Shown here: piece by piece, positions 53,740 through 64,000 of the stretch | Position numbering within the stretch: the stretch's first letter is position 1 | How the letters are laid out: each line of letters starts with the position of its first letter | DNA from: Epiperipatus broadwayi | Lineage: Eukaryota; Onychophora; Udeonychophora; Euonychophora; Peripatidae | DNA: 64,000 nucleotides | Direction of reading: 5' to 3' | NCBI GenBank assembly: GCA_028023455.1 | Contig: JAQFVV010006208.1 | Location: 11,492,984 to 11,556,983, forward strand | The notes under the pieces: generated by a model | Seen by the model: the letters and a program-made list of their open reading frames with translations, nothing else | Databases searched by the model: none | What the model was told of the DNA's origin: nothing | Made by a program: the position numbers and the translations under genes

Positions 53740-54010
53740 ATGAATGATTAAAGAGCTGAAGAATGGAGAAGATTGAAGCCTGTCCAGCAAATTATGAAGA
53801 TTTGCAACTTAATATAAACCAGGCAGTGATTACATATATGTGTGTGAAAGATAATGATCTGGACCAACTGATGAGTGCTGATTCGGCATGAAATATATAT
53901 ATTGGAGATCTTTTTCACATATACATGGTCATGGGTGTTGGTTGTATAAGATGAAGGTAATGACTGAAATGTTGAAAGTCTGTGTTCAAATTTCCCTCTA
54001 ATTACCCATT
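53740..54010 (+). mobile_element. Family E element
   Basis: Plus-oriented unit with the ribozyme at 53864 and a GTGTTCAAATTTCCC end. It resembles the right half of the 36.1-kb palindrome. The 96-codon minus frame is incidental. Confidence 0.7.
53864..53905 (+). ncRNA. Hammerhead ribozyme motif, family E, intact
   Basis: CCAA, CUGAUGA, stem II GUGCU-GAUUC-GGCAU, GAAA, AUA-UA-UAU, A, UUGG. Stem II uses two G-U pairs relative to other copies, so pairing is kept despite substitutions. Confidence 0.75.
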
Positions 54011-54089
54011 TATTGATATACAATAAATCACTAGCCATGCTACCTCAATGAAAAATTCCAGGTACTAATAACCAGAAGAAAAAAAAATC

Positions 54090-56875
54090 AATTTTTATCT
54101 TGCTTTAAGTCATGGGTATAAATAGAAAAAGTACCAGACAGAGGTTTGGTACATGTAACACTAGACACATTAGAGAGATTGATAAACTAAAATTGACATA
54201 ACATGAACTGGAAAAGTTAGAATGCAAAAATAAAAGGCAAGCAGATTGGAGATGACAACATAGTGAATTATTATATTATATGGAAAGGATAAAACTAATA
54301 GCAATAAATAAAAACTTAAGAGGTGATTCATGTAAAAGTTTTATCAATAGATCTTCTAATGTACACAGCACTGTTATGTATCAAGGACAGTAGCAAGAGA
54401 TGAAATGTATATCAGTTTTTATAAAATGTTGCAACATCAAAATTACAAAACAAAGGCATGCCTATTATTCAAAATAATATAAATGTCAAAGTGAATAATC
54501 AGGAGATATGAACTGTTTGGCATAGCACAGTCAAAATAAATCAATAATAGAAAGGATTTATAATATAAAATACACATGGATACTATAGATAATATTACTA
54601 GAAAGCAAAAGTAATAGTAAATAGAATAAAAAAAACATTAAAAAGTACTTGGAATATCCAGGAACTGATCTAACTACAGATTGGATTTTTACTGTAAACA
54701 TAAGATGAAATTACACAATATCAGAAAAAGGAATGTTGAAAGATTGAACATAGATAACATAGATTGTGATAGATCATTGGGATATGCTTGCAGATTAACA
54801 AAATTGATTTGAATACATTACTTAGACTGTAACATAAAAGGATGAACTGAACAATTAAAAATCCACATGTTGGAAGATAAAAGTAACTGATTAGTTATTG
54901 GTTGAAACAATGAGATTGAGTGATAAAAAAGGAAAAATCAAAAATCATGATCATATAAAATATGCAGATTTCAAATGACAGGTATAAAGGAGAATAAGAA
55001 AGAACAAATAAGAGCTTATAAACAACTTCTGTGTAGATCTGGAAATGAAGAATAGTTGTGATATTACTAAAAAATTCTTTCAGATCATTAAAAAATTATG
55101 GGAAAAAAGAATATAACAAGATTAGTTAAGATATAAAAAAATTGTTGATGAAGTGATTTTTGGAAAGACATGTACAAAGGTAATACAATGCTATTTGGAT
55201 ACCAATTTTAGAAAATAAACCTTTTTTTATGAAAAAAGTACTAAGAATCACATTAGAATTTCTAGTGAGAAATAGCCAGAAGTGGATGAAACACTGGAAG
55301 AATTGTTCAAGAAAAATGGAGACTTTGTTAAAGATATATTATAATGGTTAATTTTGGTTGTGTGTAAAAGTAGATATTGGACTGCCTACTGGATTGCAGC
55401 AACATTTGTAATACCAAAAAGAAACAAACAGATTTTAATCAATGCAATAATTTTCAACAATAACTTCATATATGAGCAAGATAATGTTGATAATAGTGTT
55501 GAGTAAAATGTAGTTCAAAGATGAACATAATTTAGTACAGACACGTTTTAGTTCATGATGAGAAATGAGGTCAGATAACCAATCTAATCATTATTTTCAA
55601 TAAGATTAGGAAGTTTAACAATCACACTATTTCTGATTCATAGATTATCAAGAAGTATTTATTACAAATTTATGATATACTTTGGGTATCAATGTTCAAT
55701 ATGAGCTAGCTTTCACCTTTGCAATTTCTCTTATTTTTCTTATATATATATATGACAAAGCCAGAATAACGTAACACAAACACATATGCTTTCAAGTGAT
55801 TAAAAGGGTGAAACAGAACTCTATATATTATCAGAATGCTTATTCAAAAATATGACAGAAGTGTTAATGGAAAGAACTTTGGATGGCATTCAGAGAAGAT
55901 TCTGTATTAGAAGATGGAATGTAAATTTATTATATGCAGTTGGCATAATTTTAGGGAAATAAGTACAAATTCTGAAAGGCTAATATTAGGAGCATGAGCA
56001 AAAAAAATAAATATAAGACAAGTATAATGTGACTATTTAAGAGAAAAGTGATATGACAGGAGAATGTCCAGTTGCAACAGATTTCAGAATATGTCGGTCT
56101 TGGCTTCGAATTAAAAGGAATACAGAAAGAATACATCAATACTGTTGGCATCAAAAAAGTTTACTAAATTGAATTAAAATGAAAAAAAAACCTAGGCATA
56201 AATAGGGAAACAAAATGTAGGCCTTTGAAGCAATATATTGTTGTGAAACATGGACATTAAGGAAAGAAAAAAGGAAAAAGATTAATAGTTTTATGTTATC
56301 AATAAATGCTATCAATAAATGTTTGAAGTTCTTTGAGCAGCTAAGAAATTAATGAATAGATTGTTTAAAAGGCATATGTACAACGATAACTGTTGGAGAT
56401 AGTAGCAAAGAAAGATGTGCCTTTGGACATATCTTGAGCGAGATGGATAGCCTAAAAAATTATATGATTGGAATTACGAATGGATTAAAAGGCAGAGGTC
56501 CCAGACTGTACTGTATGCAGAAAAGAGGAAAGAATGACATGACAGTTTGTTCATACTGTCACTCACAATTGTACTCCAAACTGTCAGAGAATAATTCATT
56601 CATACATCATCTCAACTTTGTACGCTTTATTCTTCTTACTTTTTGCTTTTATCCTATTTCATTTAATCTCCAGTGATGTTCATTTTTTTTCTATCATTGA
56701 TTAGATATTCTTGAGCAATATTTTTTGGATTGTTCATTTGTGTTTATTCACATATTATTAATATGATACTGTACTTATTTTTGGGATTATACTATAAACG
56801 ATTTATAGTTATTTTTGTGACCATTTATTTAATATATGGTGTCAGCACATTAAAATTCAACAGCAACAGTTCTTA
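54090..56875 (+). mobile_element. Degenerate full-length-like LINE
   Basis: Starts with an endonuclease-like FGTCNTRHIREIDKLKL segment at about 54150. An RT palm remnant RRWNVNLLYAVGIILGK (YADD changed) lies at about 55890-55960. An EYVGLGFELKG segment (EYLG motif) is at about 56085, a LYGCETWTL-like stretch at about 56240, and a C-terminal GRGP segment at 56490. The end at about 56820-56870 (ATATGGTGTCAGCACATTAA) recurs at 59490-59540 and defines the 3' terminus. Stops and frameshifts are numerous; A-rich composition reflects decay. Confidence 0.7.
55890..56530 (+). pseudogene. LINE reverse transcriptase C-terminal half
   Basis: The best-matching part of the preceding element: the catalytic YADD is YAVG, so it is dead. 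The following EYLG and CETWTL motifs and the terminal GHILSEMD...KGRGP segment are in the expected order. The 80-codon frame at 56434 is the end of this remnant read in one frame. Confidence 0.65.
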
Positions 56876-56974
56876 ACTCATCAAGAGCTGACTCATCCAA
56901 ATTATGTAGGGCAAAAAGGCAACCAACCTTGGTAAATTGGACACTTCTTATAAATATGCACCATAATGTGTTCA

Positions 56975-57512
56975 ACGGGTGAAGGGATTTAGATATTTGG
57001 GTAGTTGGTTGAGTGAGATGGAAGAAGTGAAGATGAACTTAAAAGAAGAATAGCATTGGCAAAGGAGACATTTATGAAGAGAAAGGAAGATATTTTGTGG
57101 ACCTTTGGAAAAAGAATTAAGGAAGAGATTAATTAAATGTTATGTGTGGAGAGTATTAATGTATGATTGTGAGACATTGGCATTGAGTAATAGAATTAAG
57201 GAACAATTGGAAGCTTTTGAGATATGGACATGAAGAAAAATGGAAAAAATCAGTTGGATGAGTAAAATAACAAATGAAGTTTTGAAAAGAGTAAATGAGG
57301 AAAGGAGAATGATTGAGAATATCAGAGAGAGAAAGAGAAACTGGATTGGACATATACTGAGAAGAGATTATAGTTTAATGAAAGATGTTTTGGAGAGAAT
57401 GGTCAGTGGAAATAAAAAGAAAGGACAGAAGAGATTGACATTATTGGATGATATGAGATGGGAAGACTTATGTGGAATTGAAGAAATAAAGAGAATGGAA
57501 TGGAAGAATTGA
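56975..57512 (+). pseudogene. LINE ORF2 C-terminal fragment, partly open
   Basis: From 57240 to 57512 a 90-codon frame is open and reads KITNEVLKRVNEERRMIENI and NWIGHILRRDYSLMKDVLE, then KKGQKRLTLLDDMR. This is the tail of a clade-typical LINE ORF2. Upstream, 56975-57240 continues the homology in other frames (RYLG-like, LMYDCETLALS). It is a younger copy than 15940-16620 of the same subfamily, but 5' truncated. Confidence 0.75.
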
Positions 57513-57965
57513 TCTGTCTATTGGACGGAGTACTATTGACTGAATGTGTGATCTTCCACACTCACCATTTAGAGAACCTACAATCCCCACTTGTGCAACA
57601 TATAATGCAATATATCCAGTTATCCTACTATAATGTATGGTCTTTCTCCCTCACAGTTTAGAGAATCAACAAATCCCCACTTGTGCAACATATATTGCCA
57701 TCTACCCACTTATCCTCACATCTCCACTGTGCAATGGGATCTTGCTTCCACTTCTTATATGTTTTTAATGCTGGAATCAGTTACAACATGTGAAAGAGAA
57801 AGTGGTATCTTTGAAACCAAGCTGCAAGACTTCAACTCCTGGATTCCTTATACTGTCAGGTCAGCAACATCTGAAGAAAAGTGAAGACTAATAACTCCTG
57901 AAATGTTGTGCATATACTAATCTGTTTGATGTGCTATTACTAACAGTTTAATGTATTTGGAATAT
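57513..57965 (+). repeat. LINE 3' UTR with internal duplication
   Basis: A block TCCCCACTTGTGCAACATAT occurs at about 57587 and again at about 57675, about 88 nt apart, after the stop of the LINE fragment. An AAATAAAG run near 57970 may mark its end. The 83-codon frame at 57633 is incidental. Confidence 0.45.
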
Positions 57966-58186
57966 TTAAATAAAGTTAATTTTTTCTAAAGACATTCAAT
58001 ACACATATTAGATTATGGAAATAGTCCAATATAAAAATACAATTAGAACACCATCATCACAAACCTTCAGGAAAATAATAAATTTGATTTGTTAAATTGG
58101 CAAAATATTGTTTCTACTATGTATAAAAAAATTATAGAATATTTAAAAATTCTGCATTAAAGAAAATGAATTAGACATTCCAATTT
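57966..58186. other. AT-rich spacer
   Basis: Nothing recognised. Confidence 0.3.
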
Positions 58187-58396
58187 GTGATAATATGTTG
58201 GATTATTTCCATCATCTATCAATAAATGTTGAATGAATAGAAAATTGTAAACTTTATTTAAACTTATCGAATCCAAACAACTTCTTAGTAATAATACCCG
58301 AATAACAAGTTGTTTGTGTTTGAAAAGTTTGAATAGTTTAAAAGTTTCTACACATTCAACATTTACTGACAGATGATGGAAATACTTCATATTATC
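58187..58396. repeat. Palindrome of about 210 bp
   Basis: TGTGATAATATG at the left and CATATTATCACA at the right begin imperfect arms (including TTTCCATCATCTATCA) that meet near 58290. MITE-like, with no ribozyme or frame. ACCATCATCACA / ACCATCATTACA occur just outside both ends (about 58052 and 58411). Confidence 0.65.
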
Positions 58397-59014
58397 ACAT
58401 CAAATATACCATCATTACATACCTTCAAGCAAAGACATTTCAATTTGGTTGTAATATGAACTTCTTTCTAATAAATTTTTCAATTTGATTCATTGCAGCT
58501 CAAAATGAACAGGTAATTTTTTACCTGATTAGAATACTTTTTTAAAACTTCATTTTGGGTGAGGTGGTTGTTGTGGTATAAAAATGAATTACAGTATTTG
58601 ATAACACATTATCTCGAGTAACAGTAATATTTTGCAACAGTTTGTTTTAGTCCTCAACACGACAAATTGCCAGTTGAAAACCTCTAAAATAATTGCTTCT
58701 TTTGTTATTACCATGGGCAGTATTATTGGTAACTCTAAAATTTCAGGTGGTCAGATAGTAATACTAGCAATAAAGAGGAGCACAACTATAAACATAACTA
58801 ACGTACTTTTCATTCGTTGACAATTAGTGAATGTGACAAATTGAAAATTGTAAATCAGTGTAGCAAAAATAACAGACTTAGCTTAAATTTTACCTTCTTT
58901 ACCATACAATTTTCCAAATACAAACAAAAACAAATTATATAGTTTGATGAGTATAGATACCTTGAGCAATTTATATATATATATATATATTTAAGATGCA
59001 ATTAAAACAAGTTA
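58397..59014. other. AT-rich spacer
   Basis: Nothing recognised. A TA microsatellite lies near 58972-58992. Confidence 0.3.
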
Positions 59015-59215
59015 TTTATTATCTCTGCATCTCCATGAGCTAGTGACAATGGGCTAACGGTCTGAATATTTAAATAAAGTGGAATCTTAACAGCACGTAT
59101 CTGCCTACTTTATAAATTTTTCTAGGCTCAAATGCCTAGATGGCGCACCTGTAGTGCAGATATCGTAGGTTGCGGTTAGATTCGATCTTCACTTTCTTTT
59201 GGATCGTTATAATAG
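59015..59215 (-). repeat. Dispersed repeat S, copy 2
   Basis: Inverted partner of 21077-21265, about 85 percent similar by eye over 190 bp. The matching segments run from the GAGCTAGTGAC end to the TTCGATCTTCACTT end. Confidence 0.65.
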
Positions 59216-59299
59216 TTTGATGAGTATAGATACCTTAAGCAATTTGGATACTGAATAATTTCTCTGTTATCTTTAGATACCATCAGTATTATTGGTTAA

Positions 59300-59545
59300 T
59301 GAATATGTTTAATGATTTCTACTACTTCTAATGGTCATTCATTTATTTATTTAACTTGTTCTTTTTCAACAATCTTATACTATTCACCTCAGCACACTTC
59401 ACACTGTTGCAGTCTCATTTCTTCCACATCTCTCTATAGTAGAAATGTTTTAATTAATTGCACTTTTTCTTTATAATTATTTTATTATTTATTTAGTATA
59501 TGGTGTCATCACATTAAAATTCAACACCAACAATCCTTTTCCTCT
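59300..59545 (+). mobile_element. 5'-truncated LINE 3' end
   Basis: The last part, TATTTAGTATATGGTGTCAT and CACATTAAAATTCAACACCAA, matches the terminus of the 54.1-56.9 kb element. Preceding similarity is diffuse. This is typical of 5' truncation at retroposition. Confidence 0.55.
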
Positions 59546-59639
59546 GGGCAGTGACTAGTTTTTGAATATTTATGAACTTCTTATGATAAACCACAATAAA
59601 TTTATTAAAAGCTTACTCATATATGTGGCCACAATATAA

Positions 59640-60290
59640 TGGTGAGTCAAGAATTATTCATACTCTGATTGTAAAATTTATTTTAATCTCCCTTCTTTTC
59701 AATGATCTTTGTTGATCTATCAACAAGTTTTGATATTGTCTCATTAAAAAGGTTTTATGTTAAGCTGTGAGTCATGAATGCACTATTATTTTCATCTCTT
59801 CAGAAGATATGAATTTTTATCATTGTAAGGATTCTTTAAGGGAAGCAAAACAGGTAATGGTCTAATAGGATAAGATCAGGACTAACTTCAAAATGAAGTT
59901 TTTGGAAAGTGTTCACATTGTGGGCAGGGATGTGCAGATGTGCACCGTGATGCAACAACGTAACATCTTTAGATAACAGTCCTCTGCATTGTCACCAAAT
60001 TTTAGGCTTCAGCTATTCAGTGAGTATCTCATTGTAATGAGCACTGTTGCTTGTAAAACCTTTTCCCTGATAATGTTCCAGTACTGACCTATGAAAATCC
60101 CAGAAAACTGTGAGCATCAATTTTCCAGATGATGGTTCAGTATTGAATTTTTTCGTGATTGCAAGTGAGGATGTTTTCATTCCATGCTTTACTGTTTACA
60201 TATTTCATTACAACAAAACACTTTCTCCATACTATGCATGATGTTTTCCAATAGATATTGGCACTAGACCCACTATCAAACTACAAAAAA
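59640..60290 (-). pseudogene. Mariner-family transposase remnant
   Basis: On the minus strand, mostly in one frame, the pieces read KHGMKTSSLAITKKF, SGKLMLTVFWD, ILTE.LKPK, GLLSKDVTLLHHGAHLHIPAH and SPDLILLDHYLF. These are the mariner blocks WD, LHDNARPH and SPDLAPSDYHLF in order. The catalytic Asp of the LHDNA motif is replaced (HHG), while the SPDL..LD Asp is kept. Stops are few but decisive. The C-terminal tail runs to about 59650. Terminal inverted repeats are not found. Confidence 0.8.
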
Positions 60291-60548
60291 ATGAATTATA
60301 GCATATTGCCCTACTTTCATACAAATCACAAGCGGTGCAACGATTATTTCTCATGACTTAGTCACACTTGAAACAATCTAACACATTCAAAACTGTGCAG
60401 CAGTGATTGGGGAAATAGACCTCATATGGAAAATGCTGATAAGACTGTGTGGCCAGCAGAAATTTTAATGTAACTGGAGTGTGAAGAACATTTAACTTAT
60501 TCTTATATAAGACTTGAAATACAGGCATTCTTATATCTGAAACTTAAT
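60291..60548. other. Probable N-terminal part of the mariner copy, unrecognisable
   Basis: Expected to hold the helix-turn-helix domain, but no motif survives. Confidence 0.3.
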
Positions 60549-60830
60549 TGTAAAAATAGAGGATTTGAACTCAGACTTTCAAGCAATCTTCAACTGTTCT
60601 CACTATCTCATACTACAGACACACATGTAAAAAATATAAATATTCACCAATATACATATTTCGTGCTTAACCAGCCCTCAGCAATTGGTCCAGATTATCA
60701 TCTCCCACACATATATATATAATCAGTGATCTACAGTTGTGTGGTCATGTGTATCTGTAGTATGAGATAGTGTGAATAGTCGAAGGTTGCTTGAAAGTCT
60801 GAGTTCAAATCCCCTATATTTATTCTTATA
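60549..60830. mobile_element. Family E palindrome
   Basis: Arms GATTTGAACTCAGACTTTCA (60552) and the mirror ending at about 60821 extend about 75 nt. They enclose a degenerate minus-strand ribozyme and the ACACATATATATA stretch. Confidence 0.7.
60647..60688 (-). ncRNA. Degenerate hammerhead, family E
   Basis: CCAA/UUGG, stem II and GAAAUAU kept. The core reads UUGCUGA. Confidence 0.55.
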
Positions 60831-61754
60831 AAAATATATCCAGTTATCTATATTTACGCAAAACAACTTTCAAATAAAGCATTACAAAATAAAAGTCTCT
60901 CTATTGCTTTCATAGAAAAACAGTGAAGGTAAAGCCATTATTCACTGGGCTGTTGATCAATTGGTAGAGTTTGAATGATATTCCATTCTTGCTTTAAACG
61001 TATATAAAATAGTTAGATATTAATTTACTGACCCATATTGGATGCTTGTTTAGAGTGAAAATAGTCAACTGTTTAAATAAAAAATGCCTTATCGCAATTT
61101 ACGTAATAAGCATAGCAAGTACATACATTACATCTATATCATGTCATCTTTACCATACACACACGCATATATATATATCATTATAAGCCCGTCAACACTT
61201 AGACAATCCCAATATCAATAACAATCAAGAATTTCAAACTTTTGTCAAGGCAACCTCCTTTTACCAATAAAGGTGGAATACATATATATATTGTATAACA
61301 AATATTTATATTAATTTAAATTAAAAGAAATACATGTGTGCATAGTTAGAAATATTAAATATCAAATCTTTAAATTATCAATGTTTATTTTTTTTTATAT
61401 ATTAAATATGAATCATATTTATTTCTCATGTTATAAAACAAATTAAATTTCATATGTCTCTTTAATTAAAAAAAAAAGTAAATATCCCACATACACCAGA
61501 CTTTAATTAAAAATACATAATAATATAATAGCTGATAAATAAAGAATAATTATTAAACTTTTTTCCCTCCATAAAACTATTTGTAAAATGATCTTTTAAC
61601 TCTTCCATAAGAAGTTTAAACTCATAATGTATGGATCACTGAACACAGCTAATTAATTCTACATATTCTCAAATAAAATATGAAAAAACACATAATAAAA
61701 TTATTTTTCTGAATCATATAGTAGCCTAACATCAAAAAGACATTCTGAATTTAA
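60831..61754. other. AT-rich sequence, nothing recognised
   Basis: TA and CA microsatellite runs at about 61155-61180 and 61280. No gene seen. Confidence 0.35.
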
Positions 61755-61919
61755 GCCAATAAACATCACATGATCACTATTTCTAATGCTTGCTCTTAAC
61801 TGTTATTAAAACAGGCAATACTCTCTATACGTATTACCACTCAGTGCAAGCCAGAGTAATCAATGGAGGCCAGAAAGCTTGTGCATAAAATCCCTATTTC
61901 GTGCCTACTCATCCAATAT

Positions 61920-61959
61920 CCCCAGACTAGTTTCCAGCTTGTAGCCTTCATCAGTGAGG
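61920..61959 (-). ncRNA. Hammerhead ribozyme motif, family A, intact
   Basis: CCUCA, CUGAUGA, stem II GGCU-ACA-AGCU, GAAA preceded by G, AC-UA-GU, C, UGGGG. Best stem II among family A copies. Confidence 0.75.
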
Positions 61960-62364
61960 AGCAGGCACTAGATGGGGATTTCATGCACAAGCCTTCTGGC
62001 ATCCATTGATTACTCTGGCTTGCACTGAGTGGCAATATGTGTAGAGAGTTTTGCCTGTTTTAATAACAGTTAAGAGCAAGCATTAGAAATAGTGATCATG
62101 TGATGTTTATTGGCTTAAAACCAATTCTGTGTAATAGGATAGTGGTGGCTATGGTTATTAAAAAACCAAAGACACCAAAAAGTATGGATACTGAACTGAG
62201 TTCAGACCTATATGACTATATAAGCCGATGAGCTTGGATTGAAAATATTATGGTGTTTTCAATTTAAGTTTCATAGTTTTGTAGTTAAGTAGAGATAAAA
62301 GGTGGCTGCTGGAGGGTTGCATGAGATCCTAAGATCTAAGTGCAGTGCTCTCAGATCCAAGGCT

Positions 62365-62404
62365 CCTCACTGACAAAGGCCATAAGACAGAAACTAGTCT
62401 GGGG
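62365..62404 (+). ncRNA. Degenerate hammerhead, family A
   Basis: CCUCA, CUGACAA core (two changes), GAAACUAGUC, UGGGG. Confidence 0.6.
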
Positions 62405-62505
62405 ATATTGGATGAGTAGGCACTAGTTGGGGATTTTATGCACAAGCCTTCTGGCATCCATTGATTACTCTGGCTTGCACTGAGTGATCAAGTGATATTT
62501 ATTAG

Positions 62506-64000
62506 CGTAAAACTCTGAAAGTTCTTTACAATATCCATTTTTAATTTGTTAATTATATATTTTTTTCTTGTTTCAATTATTTTTTTATGACATAGTTTCA
62601 ATTTTACTTTTATTAAGATGTGATCTGAATCTATGTCATATCCTCTTATGATTTCCTCTGCAAAAACCTATAATTTTTCCAGCTTTCTAATTCTTCATTA
62701 TTGTTATGATAATAATGAATAATTTTTTCTATCATGTAATTTTATTTGATCAAACTTACACTTTTTATTATTTTTGATAAAAAAAGGGGAACACAATAAT
62801 CAGCACCTTATACTAAGATAAGTTGGTGAGACATTAATTATTGCATTAATATTTGCTTGAATTTTTAAACCCTATTTATAGCTCTTCCAAAACAAATTAA
62901 AAAATTAATGTTGGGGTTTCTTTTATTACTCTTGCAATGCAAATATATAAAAGTCAAAAATCAAATAAAGTGTAACCTGAGTGTTTGCGATTTTTCAATT
63001 TTTTGTAAGAACTAACATTAGAGTCAATGCAAACATGCTTGAATGCATAATGATGATGATCAATCATTAACATTTTTATTTAAACTTTGAATAAAGATAC
63101 TGGTCACTCAAATAAAATACAAAAGCTAGAACAACCATTAAATAGTTTACTAGCAGAGCAAATACCGCTCACAAAACCCATAGAGGAAAGATGTAGAAAT
63201 AGGCATTAGCTCACCAAAGTGGCCAATAGCCTAGTAGTGAGGATTTGATATTATAGCATCCTACTGGGGATGGTAAGTTAAGATGGCTATGAGCCAGCTA
63301 TCTGACAAAAAATCTTAAGTCTGATTAAAATCTGAAAAATAGTTTTATCCCAAGCAAATTCAAAGTTAATTTGTAGGCATAGAAAGTAAATATGATATTA
63401 TCAGATGATTAAAACTTACCATAAATAACCTAAAACAATTGTGAATTTTATTACTCAAGTGAATGATAAGAAAAATTATGACATTTTTATTATTAAAATT
63501 CAATTATTTTATTTGAATTAGCATTTATTTAGTATTAAATTATTATTTAATTAACCAGTAAAAATAGTCACTGGCTTTATTCTTAAAGATTTCATAAGAA
63601 TTTTGAATACTAGAGGGCACTGCTTATTAATTTAAATATAAACTAAATAATTTGTATAGATAAACTTTCAGAATGAATGTATTACCAATTGTTACCAAGG
63701 AAACCAGAATATAGACCAATTATCAATTCAAGCAATTAAACTTTCTCATTTTTATGCCAGAAGTGTTTCACAACAGTTAGCCATTATTCAAGTGATATGA
63801 AAAACAAGCTTGTTGAGTATAGAACCTATAGAAATTTAAAGAAATATTAAATTTATTTAAGCTATTAAATATGAAATGCATTAAACATTTAACACCAGAC
63901 TATACACCCAAAATTAGTCATATAACAAAATATTATATTTTAATTAATTTATTCTATATATATTCAATAGCTGGAATTCAATTTCTTAATTAAAATTTGG
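62506..64000. other. AT-rich sequence, nothing recognised
   Basis: No exon, RNA gene or known repeat. A GTAAGT at 63273 lacks an upstream open exon. Confidence 0.35.

Larger units (their letters stand above)
61755..62505. mobile_element. Family A palindrome plus full unit
   Basis: An inverted pair centred near 61965 (AAGCCAATAAACATCACATG to its mirror at about 62115) continues into a full plus-strand unit ending near 62490. It carries a ribozyme on each strand. The organisation matches the 50.1-51.0 kb copy. The 64-codon minus frame at 61841 belongs to the repeat. Confidence 0.75.

Noticed and set aside
63258-63280. GTAAGT donor after GGGGATG
   Set aside because: All three frames upstream contain stops between the nearest acceptor and the donor.

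Overview
This is an AT-rich, intron- and repeat-dominated nuclear window from an animal, most likely an invertebrate. The species cannot be fixed from the sequence. Evidence for an animal is the set of degraded Ty3/Gypsy, non-LTR, mariner and hAT elements, tRNA-derived SINEs, many short ribozyme-bearing Penelope-type elements, spliced-looking exons with AATAAA signals, and a dead copy of the metazoan tRNA methylthiotransferase gene CDKAL1. Almost every open reading frame longer than 60 codons lies in a repeat or in AT-rich noise. No intact protein-coding gene is complete inside the window.

Layout. 1-2.76 kb: the 3' end of an unidentified plus-strand gene (two phase-compatible exons, stop, AATAAA). 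3.0-8.1 kb: a dead Ty3/Gypsy retrotransposon on the minus strand, split by a palindromic insertion with a 15-bp target duplication and by a 1.3-kb element with inverted ends. 8.1-25 kb: palindromes, SINEs, a LINE fragment and single-copy AT-rich DNA. 25.67-27.1 kb: the CDKAL1-like pseudogene, interrupted by a ribozyme element that itself holds another ribozyme element. 27.4-37.6 kb: further foldback and ribozyme repeats, plus one convincing 63-nt minus-strand exon at 29.3 kb. 37.8-40.4 kb: a hAT MITE, a SINE and a CpG-richer candidate two-exon gene end. 41-48 kb: LINE remnants on both strands with nested palindromes and an 8-copy 61-bp minisatellite. 48-54 kb: more ribozyme elements, SINEs and a second hAT-like MITE. 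54-57.5 kb: two LINE copies. 59.3-60.3 kb: a LINE 3' end and a dead mariner. 60.5-62.5 kb: two more ribozyme palindromes.

The main discovery signal is about thirty hammerhead-ribozyme-like motifs (core CUGANGA, stem II, GAAA, tiny stem III, NUH). They fall into at least seven unrelated sequence families, called A to G here. They sit in short elements of about 200-900 bp without an open reading frame. These elements are often foldbacks carrying two ribozymes head to head, and several are bounded by target duplications of variable length (9, 9, 10, 12, 12, 14 bp). Hammerheads are already known from the pseudo-LTRs of Penelope-like retroelements, and that is the best explanation here. What is unusual is the number of families in one 64-kb window, the apparent lack of any autonomous partner, and the repeated palindromic form. 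At least eight or nine copies keep an unbroken core and pairing and could plausibly cleave; the rest carry clear core mutations.
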